Shown here piece by piece: positions 18,073 to 26,818 of a stretch of 64,000 bases of DNA. Positions within the stretch are counted from its first letter, which is position 1. Each line of letters starts with the position of its first letter. The position numbers were made by a program, and so were the translations under genes. The notes beneath the pieces are model-generated. The model had not been told where the DNA came from and ran no database searches. It saw only the letters and a program-made list of their open reading frames with translations. The stretch lies in assembly GCF_000012985.1 (NCBI RefSeq), contig NC_007645.1:930001-994000 (forward strand), written 5' to 3'. Source of the stretch: Hahella chejuensis KCTC 2396 (GTDB lineage: Bacteria > Pseudomonadota > Gammaproteobacteria > Pseudomonadales > Oleiphilaceae).

Positions 18073-19200
18073 CTATTTCATTTTCCAACTGTCTGCATAT
18101 TCGATGGTCTCCACCTGACAGGCTGACGGCCCGACTTCCAGCGCATCGCGGGTGTCGAGCATGACGGCGACTTCATCGGTTTCTTTACGGGTATATTCGA
18201 GGCCCGCAGCAAATGCTTTGGGGTGAGGCCCGTGAGTGAACCCGGAAGGATGGAAGGTCACCATGGCGGGACCAATATTGTCCCGGCTGAAGAAGTTGCC
18301 TTGATGGTAGAAAATGACCTCATCGAAGTCGTCATTGTTGTGGTAGAAGGGCACTTTCAGTGCGCCTGGATCAGACTCGATTGGACGAGGCACGAAGGTG
18401 CACACCACAAACCGACTGGCGACGAAGGTGGAGTGCGCCGACGGCGGCAAATGATAACGATGAGACGCCAATGGGCGAATGTCGCGCCAGTTGATGCGCA
18501 CCACGGAAAGGTCGCCGTGCCAGCCGAGAGCGTCCAGCGGGCTGTAAGGATAGGTCACCTTGGAAATCGCGTTGCGACGCTTGATCTCCACCACCCACTG
18601 GGTGTCGTCCTGCTGGGCGAGGAAGGCGTCGTCAATGCGGGGGACGTCCAGCATCGCGGGATCAAAGATCGCCTGCGGTCCCACCAATCCTTTTTCCGGC
18701 AGCTGATAGCTGTCGTTAGTGGCTTCGATCATTAACATGGTGATGGGAGACTTAGGCTCCAGTCGCCACATGGTGCTGCGCGGCAGCACGATGTAATCGC
18801 CTTCACGCACGGTCAGGCGACCGTAATCACAGAAGAAGTCGCCTTCTCCTTCGTGAATGAAGAACAGGTCGTCGCCATCTGCATTGCGGGCGAGAGTATC
18901 CATCTTCTGCGTGCAGCGCCAGTAACGATACTGACAGTGCGCGTTGTGCAGCAAAACCGGGGCGTCAAAGGGAGATTTGGTCTCAATGTTCAATCTGTTG
19001 AGATCAAAAGCCCGGGGACGCAATGGCCCTTCCCAGCTATCCCAGTCAGTAGGCGGACGCTTATGGTGAAAGTGGGCGGTAGGCCCGAAGAAACCGCTGC
19101 GTCCGGCTTCCCTTTCATAGATCGCTTCGCTGGGCAGGTCTGCATGGGCTTGTCTGGAGACCAGCCCTTCTTTATGCGGAAAAGAGATCCACTTACGCAT
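18073..19200 (-). CDS. hmgA: Homogentisate 1,2-dioxygenase
   Basis: 375 residues from the ATG at 19200; the frame is open further but upstream it reads through hppD. The two-cupin fold and iron-site region are visible: VPFYHNNDDFDEV (H287 and E294 as likely ligands) and HPSGFTHGPHP (H317/H323). The enzyme opens the ring of homogentisate to maleylacetoacetate using Fe(II) and O2. It is shorter than the roughly 430-residue Pseudomonas form, matching a shorter bacterial subgroup. Its start overlaps the hppD stop by eight bases. Confidence 0.9.
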   Translation of the reverse strand: MRKWISFPHKEGLVSRQAHADLPSEAIYEREAGRSGFFGPTAHFHHKRPPTDWDSWEGPLRPRAFDLNRLNIETKSPFDAPVLLHNAHCQYRYWRCTQKMDTLARNADGDDLFFIHEGEGDFFCDYGRLTVREGDYIVLPRSTMWRLEPKSPITMLMIEATNDSYQLPEKGLVGPQAIFDPAMLDVPRIDDAFLAQQDDTQWVVEIKRRNAISKVTYPYSPLDALGWHGDLSVVRINWRDIRPLASHRYHLPPSAHSTFVASRFVVCTFVPRPIESDPGALKVPFYHNNDDFDEVIFYHQGNFFSRDNIGPAMVTFHPSGFTHGPHPKAFAAGLEYTRKETDEVAVMLDTRDALEVGPSACQVETIEYADSWKMK

Positions 19201-20290
19201 GTTCCTTTTCTCCGGCGTTAGGAGACAGCAGACCGCGACGGATCTGGTCTTCTTCGATGGATTCAAACAATGCCTGGAAGTTGCCTTCGCCGAATCCTTC
19301 ATTGCCTTTGCGTTGGATGATTTCGAAGAAGATCGGCCCGATGACGGTGCTGGTGAAAATCTGCAGCAGCAGGCCGTCATTATCGTGAGGCGCTCCGTCA
19401 ATCAGAATGCGCAGATCTTTCAGGTTCTCGACATTTTCATCATGGCCGGGGACGCGGGTGTCGATTTTTTCGTAGTAAGTATCGGGCGTGTCCATGAACA
19501 CCACGCCAGCTTCGCGCATATCGCGTACTGTCTTGTAGATATCCTCGGTAGACAGCGCGATGTGCTGGATGCCTTCGCCTTTGTACTCCTGCAGATATTC
19601 TTCGATCTGAGACTTGTCGTCAGCGGACTCGTTGATCGGGATGCGGATTTTGCAGCAGGGGGAGGTCATGGCGCGGCTATGCAGGCCGGTCAACTTGCCT
19701 TCGATGTCGAAATAACGAATCTCGCGGAAGTTGCCGATGCGCTCGTAAAAGCCGGCCCAGGTGTCCATGTTGCCGCGGAATACGTTGTGAGTCAGGTGGT
19801 CCAGAGTGGTCAGACCCAGGCCTTTCGGGTGTTTATCCACGCCGGGGAAGTACTCGAAATCAATATCGTAAATACTGTCTTCGCCATATTTATCAACGAA
19901 ATAAAGCACACTGCCGCCGATGCCATACACCGCAGGGATGCGGACTTCTTCGCCTTGAACATCGCCTTGGTCAAAGGGCTTGGCGCCTTGAGATACGGCG
20001 TATTCGAATGCCTTTTGTGCGTCTTTGACGCGGAACGCCATAGCGCAGGCGCAGGGGCCATGATCCATGCTGAACTTGTGGAAGTAGCTGGGGACGTTTT
20101 CGTTGACCAGGAAGTTGATGTCGCCCTGACGATACAGGGTGATAGCTTTACGCTTGTGTCTGGCGATGGCGGTGAAACCCAGCGTTTCGAAAAGAGGTTT
20201 CAGGCTTTCTGCGCCTGCTTTGTCAGGAGCTCCAAATTCAACGAATTCGAAACCATCAGTGCCAAGTGGGTTTGTATATACATTACTCAT
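19193..20290 (-). CDS. hppD: 4-hydroxyphenylpyruvate dioxygenase
   Basis: 365 residues with two vicinal-oxygen-chelate domains. The Fe(II) ligands are H165 (LDHLTHN), H243 (GIQHIALST) and E323 (FFEIIQRKG). The C-terminal helix (GNFQALFESIE) that closes the active site is complete. It converts 4-hydroxyphenylpyruvate to homogentisate. Translationally coupled to hmgA. Pigment (pyomelanin) would be expected if hmgA were lost, by established knowledge of the pathway. Confidence 0.96.
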   Translation of the reverse strand: MSNVYTNPLGTDGFEFVEFGAPDKAGAESLKPLFETLGFTAIARHKRKAITLYRQGDINFLVNENVPSYFHKFSMDHGPCACAMAFRVKDAQKAFEYAVSQGAKPFDQGDVQGEEVRIPAVYGIGGSVLYFVDKYGEDSIYDIDFEYFPGVDKHPKGLGLTTLDHLTHNVFRGNMDTWAGFYERIGNFREIRYFDIEGKLTGLHSRAMTSPCCKIRIPINESADDKSQIEEYLQEYKGEGIQHIALSTEDIYKTVRDMREAGVVFMDTPDTYYEKIDTRVPGHDENVENLKDLRILIDGAPHDNDGLLLQIFTSTVIGPIFFEIIQRKGNEGFGEGNFQALFESIEEDQIRRGLLSPNAGEKEHA

Positions 20291-20341
20291 GATACAGTCC
20301 TCTGTATTATCAATTAAAAAACGCGTAATGGAATTGTCGTC

Positions 20342-20366
20342 AGCTGGGGCGAAGCCCCGCTTAGCT
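20342..20366. other. Hairpin in the phhA-hppD intergenic region
   Basis: GGGGC-GAA-GCCCC forms a tight stem extended by AGCT on both sides with a two-base bulge. No T-run follows on the minus strand, so it may be an mRNA processing or attenuation structure 52 bases upstream of the hppD start. Confidence 0.4.
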
Positions 20367-20482
20367 CCATTGGGCGCGGATTTCTGCGGCTATCAGTAGC
20401 TTCAATGCGAGTAATGCAAAATCGTTCATAACTTTAGTGGACTTAACCTGCTTCGTCTGTACGTCGTCGCCGTTCCCGCACG

Positions 20483-21301
20483 TCAGGCGCGGGCGGCTAA
20501 CTTCTCCGGATTGGTTTGTTGTTTGGGCGGAAAAGTCGGGGCGAACAGCCCAAGTTCTTTGGCCTGGCGCACTTTATCCATAATGTCGCAGTGGGCGACT
20601 TCGTAAAGCTGTTTAAGGCCATCCAGCACATAATAAATAGGTTGCATGATATCGATGCGGTAAGGCGTTCTCAGCACATCCACGATATCAAAGGGACGGC
20701 GTTCCGGCGTATCGGAGAAACAATATTGCGTCTCGCCGATAGAGGACAGAATGCCGCCGCCGTAAATTCGTTGTCCCGCGGCGGAGTTCATCAGCCCGAA
20801 CTCGACGGTGAACCAGTACAGCCGCGCCAGGAAGATGCGGTCTTCCTTGGAGGCTGAGTAACCCAGTTTGCCGTACATTTGGGTGAATTCCGCGAAGTAG
20901 GGATTGGTCAGCATGGCGCAGTGACCGAAGATTTCATGGAAGATGTCCGGCTCTTGCAAATAATCCATTTCATCCGGCGTGCGAATAAAGGTGGCGCAGG
21001 GGAATTTCTTATTTGAGAGTAAGTCGAAGAAGGTATCGAAGGGAATCAATGCAGGCACTTGCGCCACTTCCCAACCGGTTTCACGGCGTAATACGGAGGA
21101 TACTTCCTCCAATTGGGGGATACGGTCTTCGGGTAAATCCAGTAACTTCAGTCCATGAAGATATTCGTCGCAGGCCACATTGCGTATGACCTTGTGTTGT
21201 CGTGTGATCAGCTCACGCCAGACGGCGTGTTCCGAATCGGGGTAGGCGATAAAGCCGGATGCGTCAGGCTCTCTCGCAACATACTTTGTACCTTTGCCCA
21301 T
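20483..21301 (-). CDS. phhA: Phenylalanine 4-monooxygenase
   Basis: 272 residues from the ATG at 21301, which has GAGGTGA upstream; the frame extends 13 codons further without support. The catalytic domain of aromatic amino acid hydroxylases is intact: iron ligands H122 and H127 in PDIFHEIFGHC and E167 in WFTVEFGL. It converts phenylalanine to tyrosine with tetrahydropterin and O2. With an aromatic aminotransferase encoded elsewhere, it feeds the hppD-hmgA-fahA-maiA pathway. No pterin recycling gene (phhB) is seen in the window. Confidence 0.95.
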   Translation of the reverse strand: MGKGTKYVAREPDASGFIAYPDSEHAVWRELITRQHKVIRNVACDEYLHGLKLLDLPEDRIPQLEEVSSVLRRETGWEVAQVPALIPFDTFFDLLSNKKFPCATFIRTPDEMDYLQEPDIFHEIFGHCAMLTNPYFAEFTQMYGKLGYSASKEDRIFLARLYWFTVEFGLMNSAAGQRIYGGGILSSIGETQYCFSDTPERRPFDIVDVLRTPYRIDIMQPIYYVLDGLKQLYEVAHCDIMDKVRQAKELGLFAPTFPPKQQTNPEKLAARA

Positions 21302-21540
21302 TTTCTCACCTCGTGACGTGTCAGGAAGGGTGTATTCCATGGCACTCTTATTATTCTACCGGCTTGTGGCCGGCTTAATCTGGCGGCCGTCAGTTGGATT
21401 GGACGGCGCGAGGTCGGATTTTTTTCCGGCCGGGCCTTCCTCTGATTAAATGACAATCTGCAGAATTTGTCTATACATTGCTAATAACGGCTGGCGATTA
21501 GCGAGGGAGATTTAATGACGATTCCTTTCAAGCTTAAGGC

Positions 21541-22224
21541 TCAGTCGGTGAATGTCCGCCACAACTTGGCGAACTCCCCTGAGAACTCCCTGATGAGGCC
21601 GGGGTGGTCGGTAATGACGATATTCTCCTGATTATAAGTAGTGGCGCTGCGGGTCCAGTTAAAACTGCCGTGGATAAGCAGGCCATCGTCAATAAGCGCA
21701 AACTTATGATGCATATGGTGGGGTTCATCGTCCATCTTCACAGAAATGCCGGCTTCTTTAAATCGATCGATGTCGCTGCCGCGATCGAAGGACTTGTCAT
21801 TGTCCGTGATAATCCGAATATTCAGCCCCCGTCTATGGGCGTTAATAATTTCATCCGCGATTTTGTCATCGGAAATGGTGAACACGCAGATCTGCAGGCT
21901 GCTTTGAGCATTGCGTATGCGTTCTATGATTGCGCGACGACATTGTTCCCCGGGACTAAAGTAGGCTCGCGTTAAGTTACTCTCCTCTTCGCCTGAGTCC
22001 AAAGCCTTGATCACCCGCTCCAGCCATTTCAACGCCCTGAGCGCCTCATCGCCCCCATTGACGATCAATGGACGGGTCAACTCAAAGGCGCGATTACGCA
22101 TAAAACGCACCTGATCCGGCTGTAAAGTCTCAAGCATCGCCAGCAACGCCTGCTTCTCAGCATTATCAAACCTTTCATCCGTGAGGGTTTGTTGGAGGAA
22201 GAAAGTCAGTTGGTTCAGTTGCAT
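21541..22224 (-). CDS. Phospholipase D-like (single HKD) protein
   Basis: 227 residues; the ATG at 22224 is preceded by AAAGGTG. The C-terminal half is a PLDc_2-type domain with one HKD motif (HHMHHKFALIDDGLLIHGSF, then NWT), so a dimer would be needed for activity. The pattern resembles Nuc/Zucchini/MitoPLD-type endonuclease or cardiolipin-hydrolase folds. The N-terminal 85 residues are helical and not recognised. It has no signal peptide, so it is cytoplasmic and may act on nucleic acid or lipid. It is monocistronic. Confidence 0.75.
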   Translation of the reverse strand: MQLNQLTFFLQQTLTDERFDNAEKQALLAMLETLQPDQVRFMRNRAFELTRPLIVNGGDEALRALKWLERVIKALDSGEEESNLTRAYFSPGEQCRRAIIERIRNAQSSLQICVFTISDDKIADEIINAHRRGLNIRIITDNDKSFDRGSDIDRFKEAGISVKMDDEPHHMHHKFALIDDGLLIHGSFNWTRSATTYNQENIVITDHPGLIREFSGEFAKLWRTFTD

Positions 22225-22418
22225 TGTGCTCGCACCTTTTACTTCGAAAGTCGGAAAAGAGTAACTTTTTGAGATGCAAATCGAAATAGTGATAGGCGTC
22301 GCTGGAGGAGAGGGATGTTGGCCTGGAAACTTTCCGTCGAGCCAAAACAAATGTTGCATTTGTACGGTGAATATTATGAATTGTAAGCCTTTTGTTCAGG
22401 CCGTGTGAGTGATCAGTG

Positions 22419-22829
22419 ATGAAGTCTAGGTACGGCAAAATTTTGCTTATTGTTCTTTTACAGCTACTGACGGCCGCTTTCGTCTTTCATTTCATATCTA
22501 TCGTTTATTCAGAACAGCAGGCGGCAGCCAATGGGGTTAGCACAATTGAGGTTAAGAGCGGCGTGCGTTACCTGCTATTGCCGCTTGTCGTCACGGTTAT
22601 CATTATCACAGGAGTGATCGACCGGAGATTAGGTTCGGCATTCTTTAAAAAAGCGCAGGGAGGAATTATTTTCGCAGCCTTTTTATGCTTACTTTTTATA
22701 GGTTGGTGGATGGAAATGTCGGTAGTCTACTTTATTGAAAGCATGGGATATCAGGATTGTGGAACAACATATTCAGGGGTGTGGTTGAACGTTTCACTTT
22801 ACGCGCACGCATCTGAAGTATGCCCTTAA
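22419..22829 (+). CDS. Small membrane protein, uncharacterised
   Basis: About 136 residues. Three hydrophobic segments are seen: ILLIVLLQLLTAAFVFHF, YLLLPLVVTVIIITGVI and GIIFAAFLCLLFIGWW, with a Cys-containing C-terminal loop. There is a GTG directly before the chosen ATG. No family recognised. The composition is AT-richer than that of neighbours. Confidence 0.55.
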   Translation: MKSRYGKILLIVLLQLLTAAFVFHFISIVYSEQQAAANGVSTIEVKSGVRYLLLPLVVTVIIITGVIDRRLGSAFFKKAQGGIIFAAFLCLLFIGWWMEMSVVYFIESMGYQDCGTTYSGVWLNVSLYAHASEVCP

Positions 22830-22979
22830 CACACTGCTTTAGCGTTGCTTTGCTTGTGCTGGAAACCTGTATCGTCAGATAGGTCGATGGCTCGGAGCCG
22901 GCAATCACTCCAATTTCCAGTCCTCTCCTGTATACTTGCTCGCTAAAGATGAATTGATGACCTGATATTTGGGATTACT

Positions 22980-23168
22980 ATGGCGATTAAACGCGTATCT
23001 TCTTGGCTATTGGTGGTGGGGTTGAGTCTGGGCGCATTGGCTGGCTGTTCTCCTGAGGTGGGGAGCAAGGACTGGTGTGAGGATATGGCGACCAAGCCGA
23101 AGGGTGACTGGACGGCGAATGAGGCGACGGATTACGCCAAACATTGTCTGTTCCGCTCCGATAGCTAA
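22980..23168 (+). CDS. Small DUF3012-type lipoprotein
   Basis: 62 residues: Lys/Arg start, hydrophobic core, lipobox LAGC, then CSPEVGSKDWCEDMATKPKGD (written here only as a landmark, with the SKDWCEDM core) and a second Cys pair. This matches the DUF3012 family of short outer-membrane-directed lipoproteins of unknown role. It is followed by a terminator. Confidence 0.8.
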   Translation: MAIKRVSSWLLVVGLSLGALAGCSPEVGSKDWCEDMATKPKGDWTANEATDYAKHCLFRSDS

Positions 23169-23229
23169 GCGAGCGAACTCCGCTCCTCACTTATTGGGAA
23201 CAGGGGCGAGACTACATTTTGATAGTTAT

Positions 23230-23264
23230 CAACAGGTTGTCGTCACCTTGAAGCCTGTTGTTTT
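23230..23264 (+). terminator. Terminator after the small lipoprotein
   Basis: CAACAGG and CCTGTTG pair around a 17-base loop and are followed by TTTT. A second small hairpin (GGCGC-TTTGT-GCGCC) lies at 23270-23284. Together they separate the lipoprotein gene from the riboswitch transcript. Confidence 0.55.
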
Positions 23265-23321
23265 CGTGAGGCGCTTTGTGCGCCTTGACTTTGCCGGGGC
23301 GGCCATTTAGCTTACGCCCCA

Positions 23322-23500
23322 TTGCATCAGGTGTCCCACGAACATTCGTTCACGGGATGAAACGGGAAGTCGGTTAAAATCCGACGCTGCCCCCGCAACG
23401 GTAAATGAGTCAAACGACAACCCCCTGTCACTGCGGATTCGCGGGAAGACGTTGTCGCCGGTTACGCCACTCATGAGCCCGGAGACCGGCCTGACGCCTG
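23322..23500 (+). promoter_or_regulatory. Cobalamin riboswitch
   Basis: The region shows the conserved cobalamin-aptamer blocks in order: the GGTG-type P3 entry near 23330, GGGAA (23364-23368), GCTGCCCCCGCAACGG (23386-23401), and the B12 box GAGCCCGGAGACCGGCCTGA (23475-23494). It lies 121 bases before the start of a BtuB-like receptor gene, so adenosylcobalamin should repress the receptor and perhaps the cob genes behind it. Confidence 0.95.
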
Positions 23501-23620
23501 CTGATCGCGTGGCATAGCGGAGGGCTTTGCCGGGATTCGTCTGACTCGACTCCTTTCCCTCTTTGCTTGTTTCCGCTGCGCAACCATTACATTCACTGGC
23601 GCTACTCTTGTCGGAACATT

Positions 23621-25567
23621 ATGAGGCTTGTAACCCTTTTGCTTTTAGTTGGCTCTCAACTGACCGGCGCTCGCGCGGAAGAGTTGGGGCCTGTTGTCGT
23701 CGAAGCCAAGGCGCCATCTGCGGATGAGATTGACGCGGAATATCAGACTGGCTTCGTGAAAGTGATCAAGCGCGAGCAATTTGACTCGAAAGTCGCCACC
23801 GTCGCGGATGTGCTGAAGAATGAAACCGGTGTCCAAGTGCGGCAGAGCGGTGGGTTGGGATCTTACTCGGCTGTTTATCTGCGCGGCTCCACCAGTAAGC
23901 AGGTGAATGTTTATCTGGATGGGGTTTTGCTAAACGACGCCACTGGCGGCGCGGTGGACTTGAGCCAGATATTGTTGAGCGGCATTGAGCAGATTGAAAT
24001 TTATAAAGGCGCGACGCCGATTCAGCTGGGCTACTCCGGGGTCGGCGGCGCGATCAATATCAAATCCCTTCGCTTCAGCAAGCCCATCAAGCAATTGGCC
24101 CTTGGGTATGGATCATTTAACAGTCGCAAAGGGGCGCTTACTTTCGCCGATAGCGTAGGTGAGACAAACTACCTCGCTTCTCTCGATTATCTCGGCAGTG
24201 ATAACGATTTCGAGATGCTGAACAATAATCAAACTGAATTTAATCCCTACGATGATCGTGTAGAGCGCCGTCGTAATGCGGACTTTAGTCAGTTCAACGG
24301 CATGTTGACAGCGGAGCGAAGCTTGTCGGATCGTACGGATCTGCAACTGATGGCGCAACACTTCAATAAAGATCAGCATCTGCCTGATATCGCCAACTTA
24401 GAGAGTACGCGAACCAGTCTGGATACGGATTTCACTCGTTTGCAGAGCAAACTGAGTTTCGCGAGAAATGCGCGGGAAAATTACACCGGGCGTATATTCT
24501 GGTCCACCCAGGAAGAACGATATGACGACAGTCAAAGCCGCGTCGGCCTGGGCGTGCAGAAAACACGAGCAAATACGGATGTGGTCGGCGCAGAGCTGTA
24601 TGGCTCCTATTCATTAGGGTTGCATCTGTTCTCCGCTACATTGGAGGCGCGGAAGGAAACTTATCAAGAAGAGGACCTGACCCGACGCAGCCAAAAGCAG
24701 GACTTTGAGCGCATGACCTATTTATTGGGAGTACAGGACGAGTGGGCGGACGCGGAAGACATCTGGCTGGTGCGGCTGAGTGCGCGCCAATATTTTCTTG
24801 AAGATGAAACCCCTGCTGCATCCATGAGCGGACGCGTGGAGACGGCTTCCGACAGCGCTCAGTATCACTCATTGCAGGCGGGCGTTCGTTACCGCCTGAC
24901 AGATTGGTTGTCGCTCAAGACCAATGCATCCCGTGATGTGAGGTTCCCTCAGTTAGCGGAGAAGTTCGGCGATAGAGGATTCTTCATTGGTAATAGTGAG
25001 TTGCAACCGGAAACAGCGTTGAACGGTGACATCGGATTTGAAGTGGGCGTAGATAGTTTTAGTGTATCAGCGGCCTATTTCTATCGGGATTTAAAAGATG
25101 CTATCGTCCCCTCTTATGACTCAAGGGGAGTCGGCCGCTTTGAGAATGTTGGCAAAGCAAGGGTTAGCGGAGTGGAAGTGGACGCCATGTATCGACCTGT
25201 TCCCGCCTGGACGTTTATCGCCAGAAGCACCGCCCAGGACACAGAAAACCTGTCAGACGCTCGCGATCTGCACGGCAAACAACTGGCGGGCGCTTACACC
25301 TATTCCCACTTTTTATCCGCCGCCTGGAGTATCGGGCGCATCACCACCTCCGTCGAGTATCGCCATGAATCCGGGGCTTATTACGACAGCGCTCAGGAAA
25401 CGGAAGTGGAAGATCAGAACATTGTCGATGTGGTGGGACGCTGGTCCGATGGCGAGACTACTGTCGAAGTCAGCGCAAACAATGTGACCGATGAAGTTGT
25501 TGAAGCCTTTAATGGTTTCCCCTCTCCTGGGCGTCACTTCTTTGTGTCTTTAATGCATTTATTTTAA
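23621..25567 (+). CDS. btuB: TonB-dependent cobalamin receptor (BtuB-like)
   Basis: 648 residues from the ATG at 23621 (18 codons inside the open frame) with a signal peptide ending at GARA. A plug domain follows (VADVLKNETGVQVRQSG, YLRGSTSKQVNVYLDG, IEQIEIYKG), then a beta-barrel ending in LMHLF with the terminal Phe of outer-membrane proteins. The length and the preceding cobalamin riboswitch support uptake of cobalamin or cobinamide across the outer membrane with TonB energy. The lipoprotein gene starts 31 bases later, so they form one transcript. Confidence 0.9.
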   Translation: MRLVTLLLLVGSQLTGARAEELGPVVVEAKAPSADEIDAEYQTGFVKVIKREQFDSKVATVADVLKNETGVQVRQSGGLGSYSAVYLRGSTSKQVNVYLDGVLLNDATGGAVDLSQILLSGIEQIEIYKGATPIQLGYSGVGGAINIKSLRFSKPIKQLALGYGSFNSRKGALTFADSVGETNYLASLDYLGSDNDFEMLNNNQTEFNPYDDRVERRRNADFSQFNGMLTAERSLSDRTDLQLMAQHFNKDQHLPDIANLESTRTSLDTDFTRLQSKLSFARNARENYTGRIFWSTQEERYDDSQSRVGLGVQKTRANTDVVGAELYGSYSLGLHLFSATLEARKETYQEEDLTRRSQKQDFERMTYLLGVQDEWADAEDIWLVRLSARQYFLEDETPAASMSGRVETASDSAQYHSLQAGVRYRLTDWLSLKTNASRDVRFPQLAEKFGDRGFFIGNSELQPETALNGDIGFEVGVDSFSVSAAYFYRDLKDAIVPSYDSRGVGRFENVGKARVSGVEVDAMYRPVPAWTFIARSTAQDTENLSDARDLHGKQLAGAYTYSHFLSAAWSIGRITTSVEYRHESGAYYDSAQETEVEDQNIVDVVGRWSDGETTVEVSANNVTDEVVEAFNGFPSPGRHFFVSLMHLF

Positions 25568-25598
25568 TGGCTTACTTTTAATAAAAGAGGGTTCGGTC

Positions 25599-26780
25599 AT
25601 GCCAACAAGCTACAAAATATTAGGATGGATTGGTCTATCTCAAGCGCTTGTCTTATTACTGAATGGATGCGGAGGTGGTGGAGTTGAAGGTACTGCAGGC
25701 ACAACTCCAAAATCAGAGACCCTCGCAGTTATCGCTAACATTTCTACAAATTTTGACTCAAGTGAAATATCTATTGCTTCAGCCGTTTCTCCTTATGATG
25801 TTGAGGAAGGTTATGCTGGCTCAGACAAGTCTGACATCGCAGTTGCTGTTTGGGGGGATTACTTTTATCGCTTGGGTAAGTTTGGTCAAGATAATATTAC
25901 TAAATATAGTTTTGACCGTCCGGGTGGAGTTCCTGAGTGGCAGGTATCGACCAATGATCCAGGTAAGTCTTTAAGTAATCCATACGATATCTTATTTGTT
26001 AGTGAAACGAAGGCGTATGTCCTTCGTTATGGTGCGTCTTCCATCTGGGTGGTTAATCCAAGTGATCCGGAAGACTTCAAAATTAAAGAAATAGATTTGA
26101 GTCACTACGATGACGATGGCGTGCCAGAAATGTCGGCGGGGGTTATCGTGAATGGGCGTCTCTATGTGGCCATGCAGCGCATGGACTCTACATTCGCGCC
26201 GGATGAAGCATACGTAGCCGTCATAAATACGGCTACAGACAAAGAAGTCAATACATTTACTGATGATGCTCATTACGGGATTAAACTAAGTATCAAAAAT
26301 CCGCACAAATTAGTGGCGATGGATGGCTTTGTGTATGTTGTTGGTTCTGGCAGGTATGCGACATCTTCGACCCCCCCTGACTACACTGGGGGAATTGAAA
26401 AAATTAATACCAGTAACTATACCCACACTCAGATAATTGATGACGACCTGGGTACTGATCATCCATACGGACTTATTACAGATATGGCGATAGTATCAAG
26501 CACAGTCGGTTATTTTAAAGGATCCACCGGCTATAAAGATGACACTCTGTATCGTTTTGATCCATCTACAGGGGCTACCTATAAGTCCTTTATTCCGGGA
26601 ACGAGCAACACAAATCTCCGAGCCCTTGCAGTAAGTCCTAGTGGAGAGATATGGATAGGTATTGGAGGAGATAACCCTGGTTTGGTCATAGCAAGTGTTG
26701 TGACGGAGCAACGGAAAAAAACGATTCCTGTTAACAAGGACCCGGCACAGATCGTATTTATTAAAGTCGAGAAAAACTAA
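25599..26780 (+). CDS. Lipoprotein, probable beta-propeller, in the cobalamin uptake operon
   Basis: 393 residues. The signal peptide ends in LLNGC, a lipobox, followed by a Gly-rich tether. The mature part has repeated short strand blocks (GDYFYRLGKFG, KAYVLRYGASSIWVVNP, GRLYVAMQRMD, GFVYVVGSGR, GEIWIGIGGDNPG), as expected for a WD/YVTN-like beta-propeller. It lies between the riboswitch-controlled receptor and cobQ, so a role in binding cobalamin at the surface or in the periplasm is inferred. The gene is clearly AT-richer than its neighbours. Confidence 0.7.
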   Translation: MPTSYKILGWIGLSQALVLLLNGCGGGGVEGTAGTTPKSETLAVIANISTNFDSSEISIASAVSPYDVEEGYAGSDKSDIAVAVWGDYFYRLGKFGQDNITKYSFDRPGGVPEWQVSTNDPGKSLSNPYDILFVSETKAYVLRYGASSIWVVNPSDPEDFKIKEIDLSHYDDDGVPEMSAGVIVNGRLYVAMQRMDSTFAPDEAYVAVINTATDKEVNTFTDDAHYGIKLSIKNPHKLVAMDGFVYVVGSGRYATSSTPPDYTGGIEKINTSNYTHTQIIDDDLGTDHPYGLITDMAIVSSTVGYFKGSTGYKDDTLYRFDPSTGATYKSFIPGTSNTNLRALAVSPSGEIWIGIGGDNPGLVIASVVTEQRKKTIPVNKDPAQIVFIKVEKN

Positions 26781-26818
26781 CTCAATAAAAATATTGAGTA
26801 TTGGTTAAGGGAAGCGTT

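Noticed and set aside
19199-20317. 372-codon plus-strand ORF across hppD
   Set aside because: Shadow of a gene with all three iron ligands.
21340-21358. TGGCAC near the phhA upstream region as a sigma-54 promoter
   Set aside because: The -12 GC element is missing at the required spacing.
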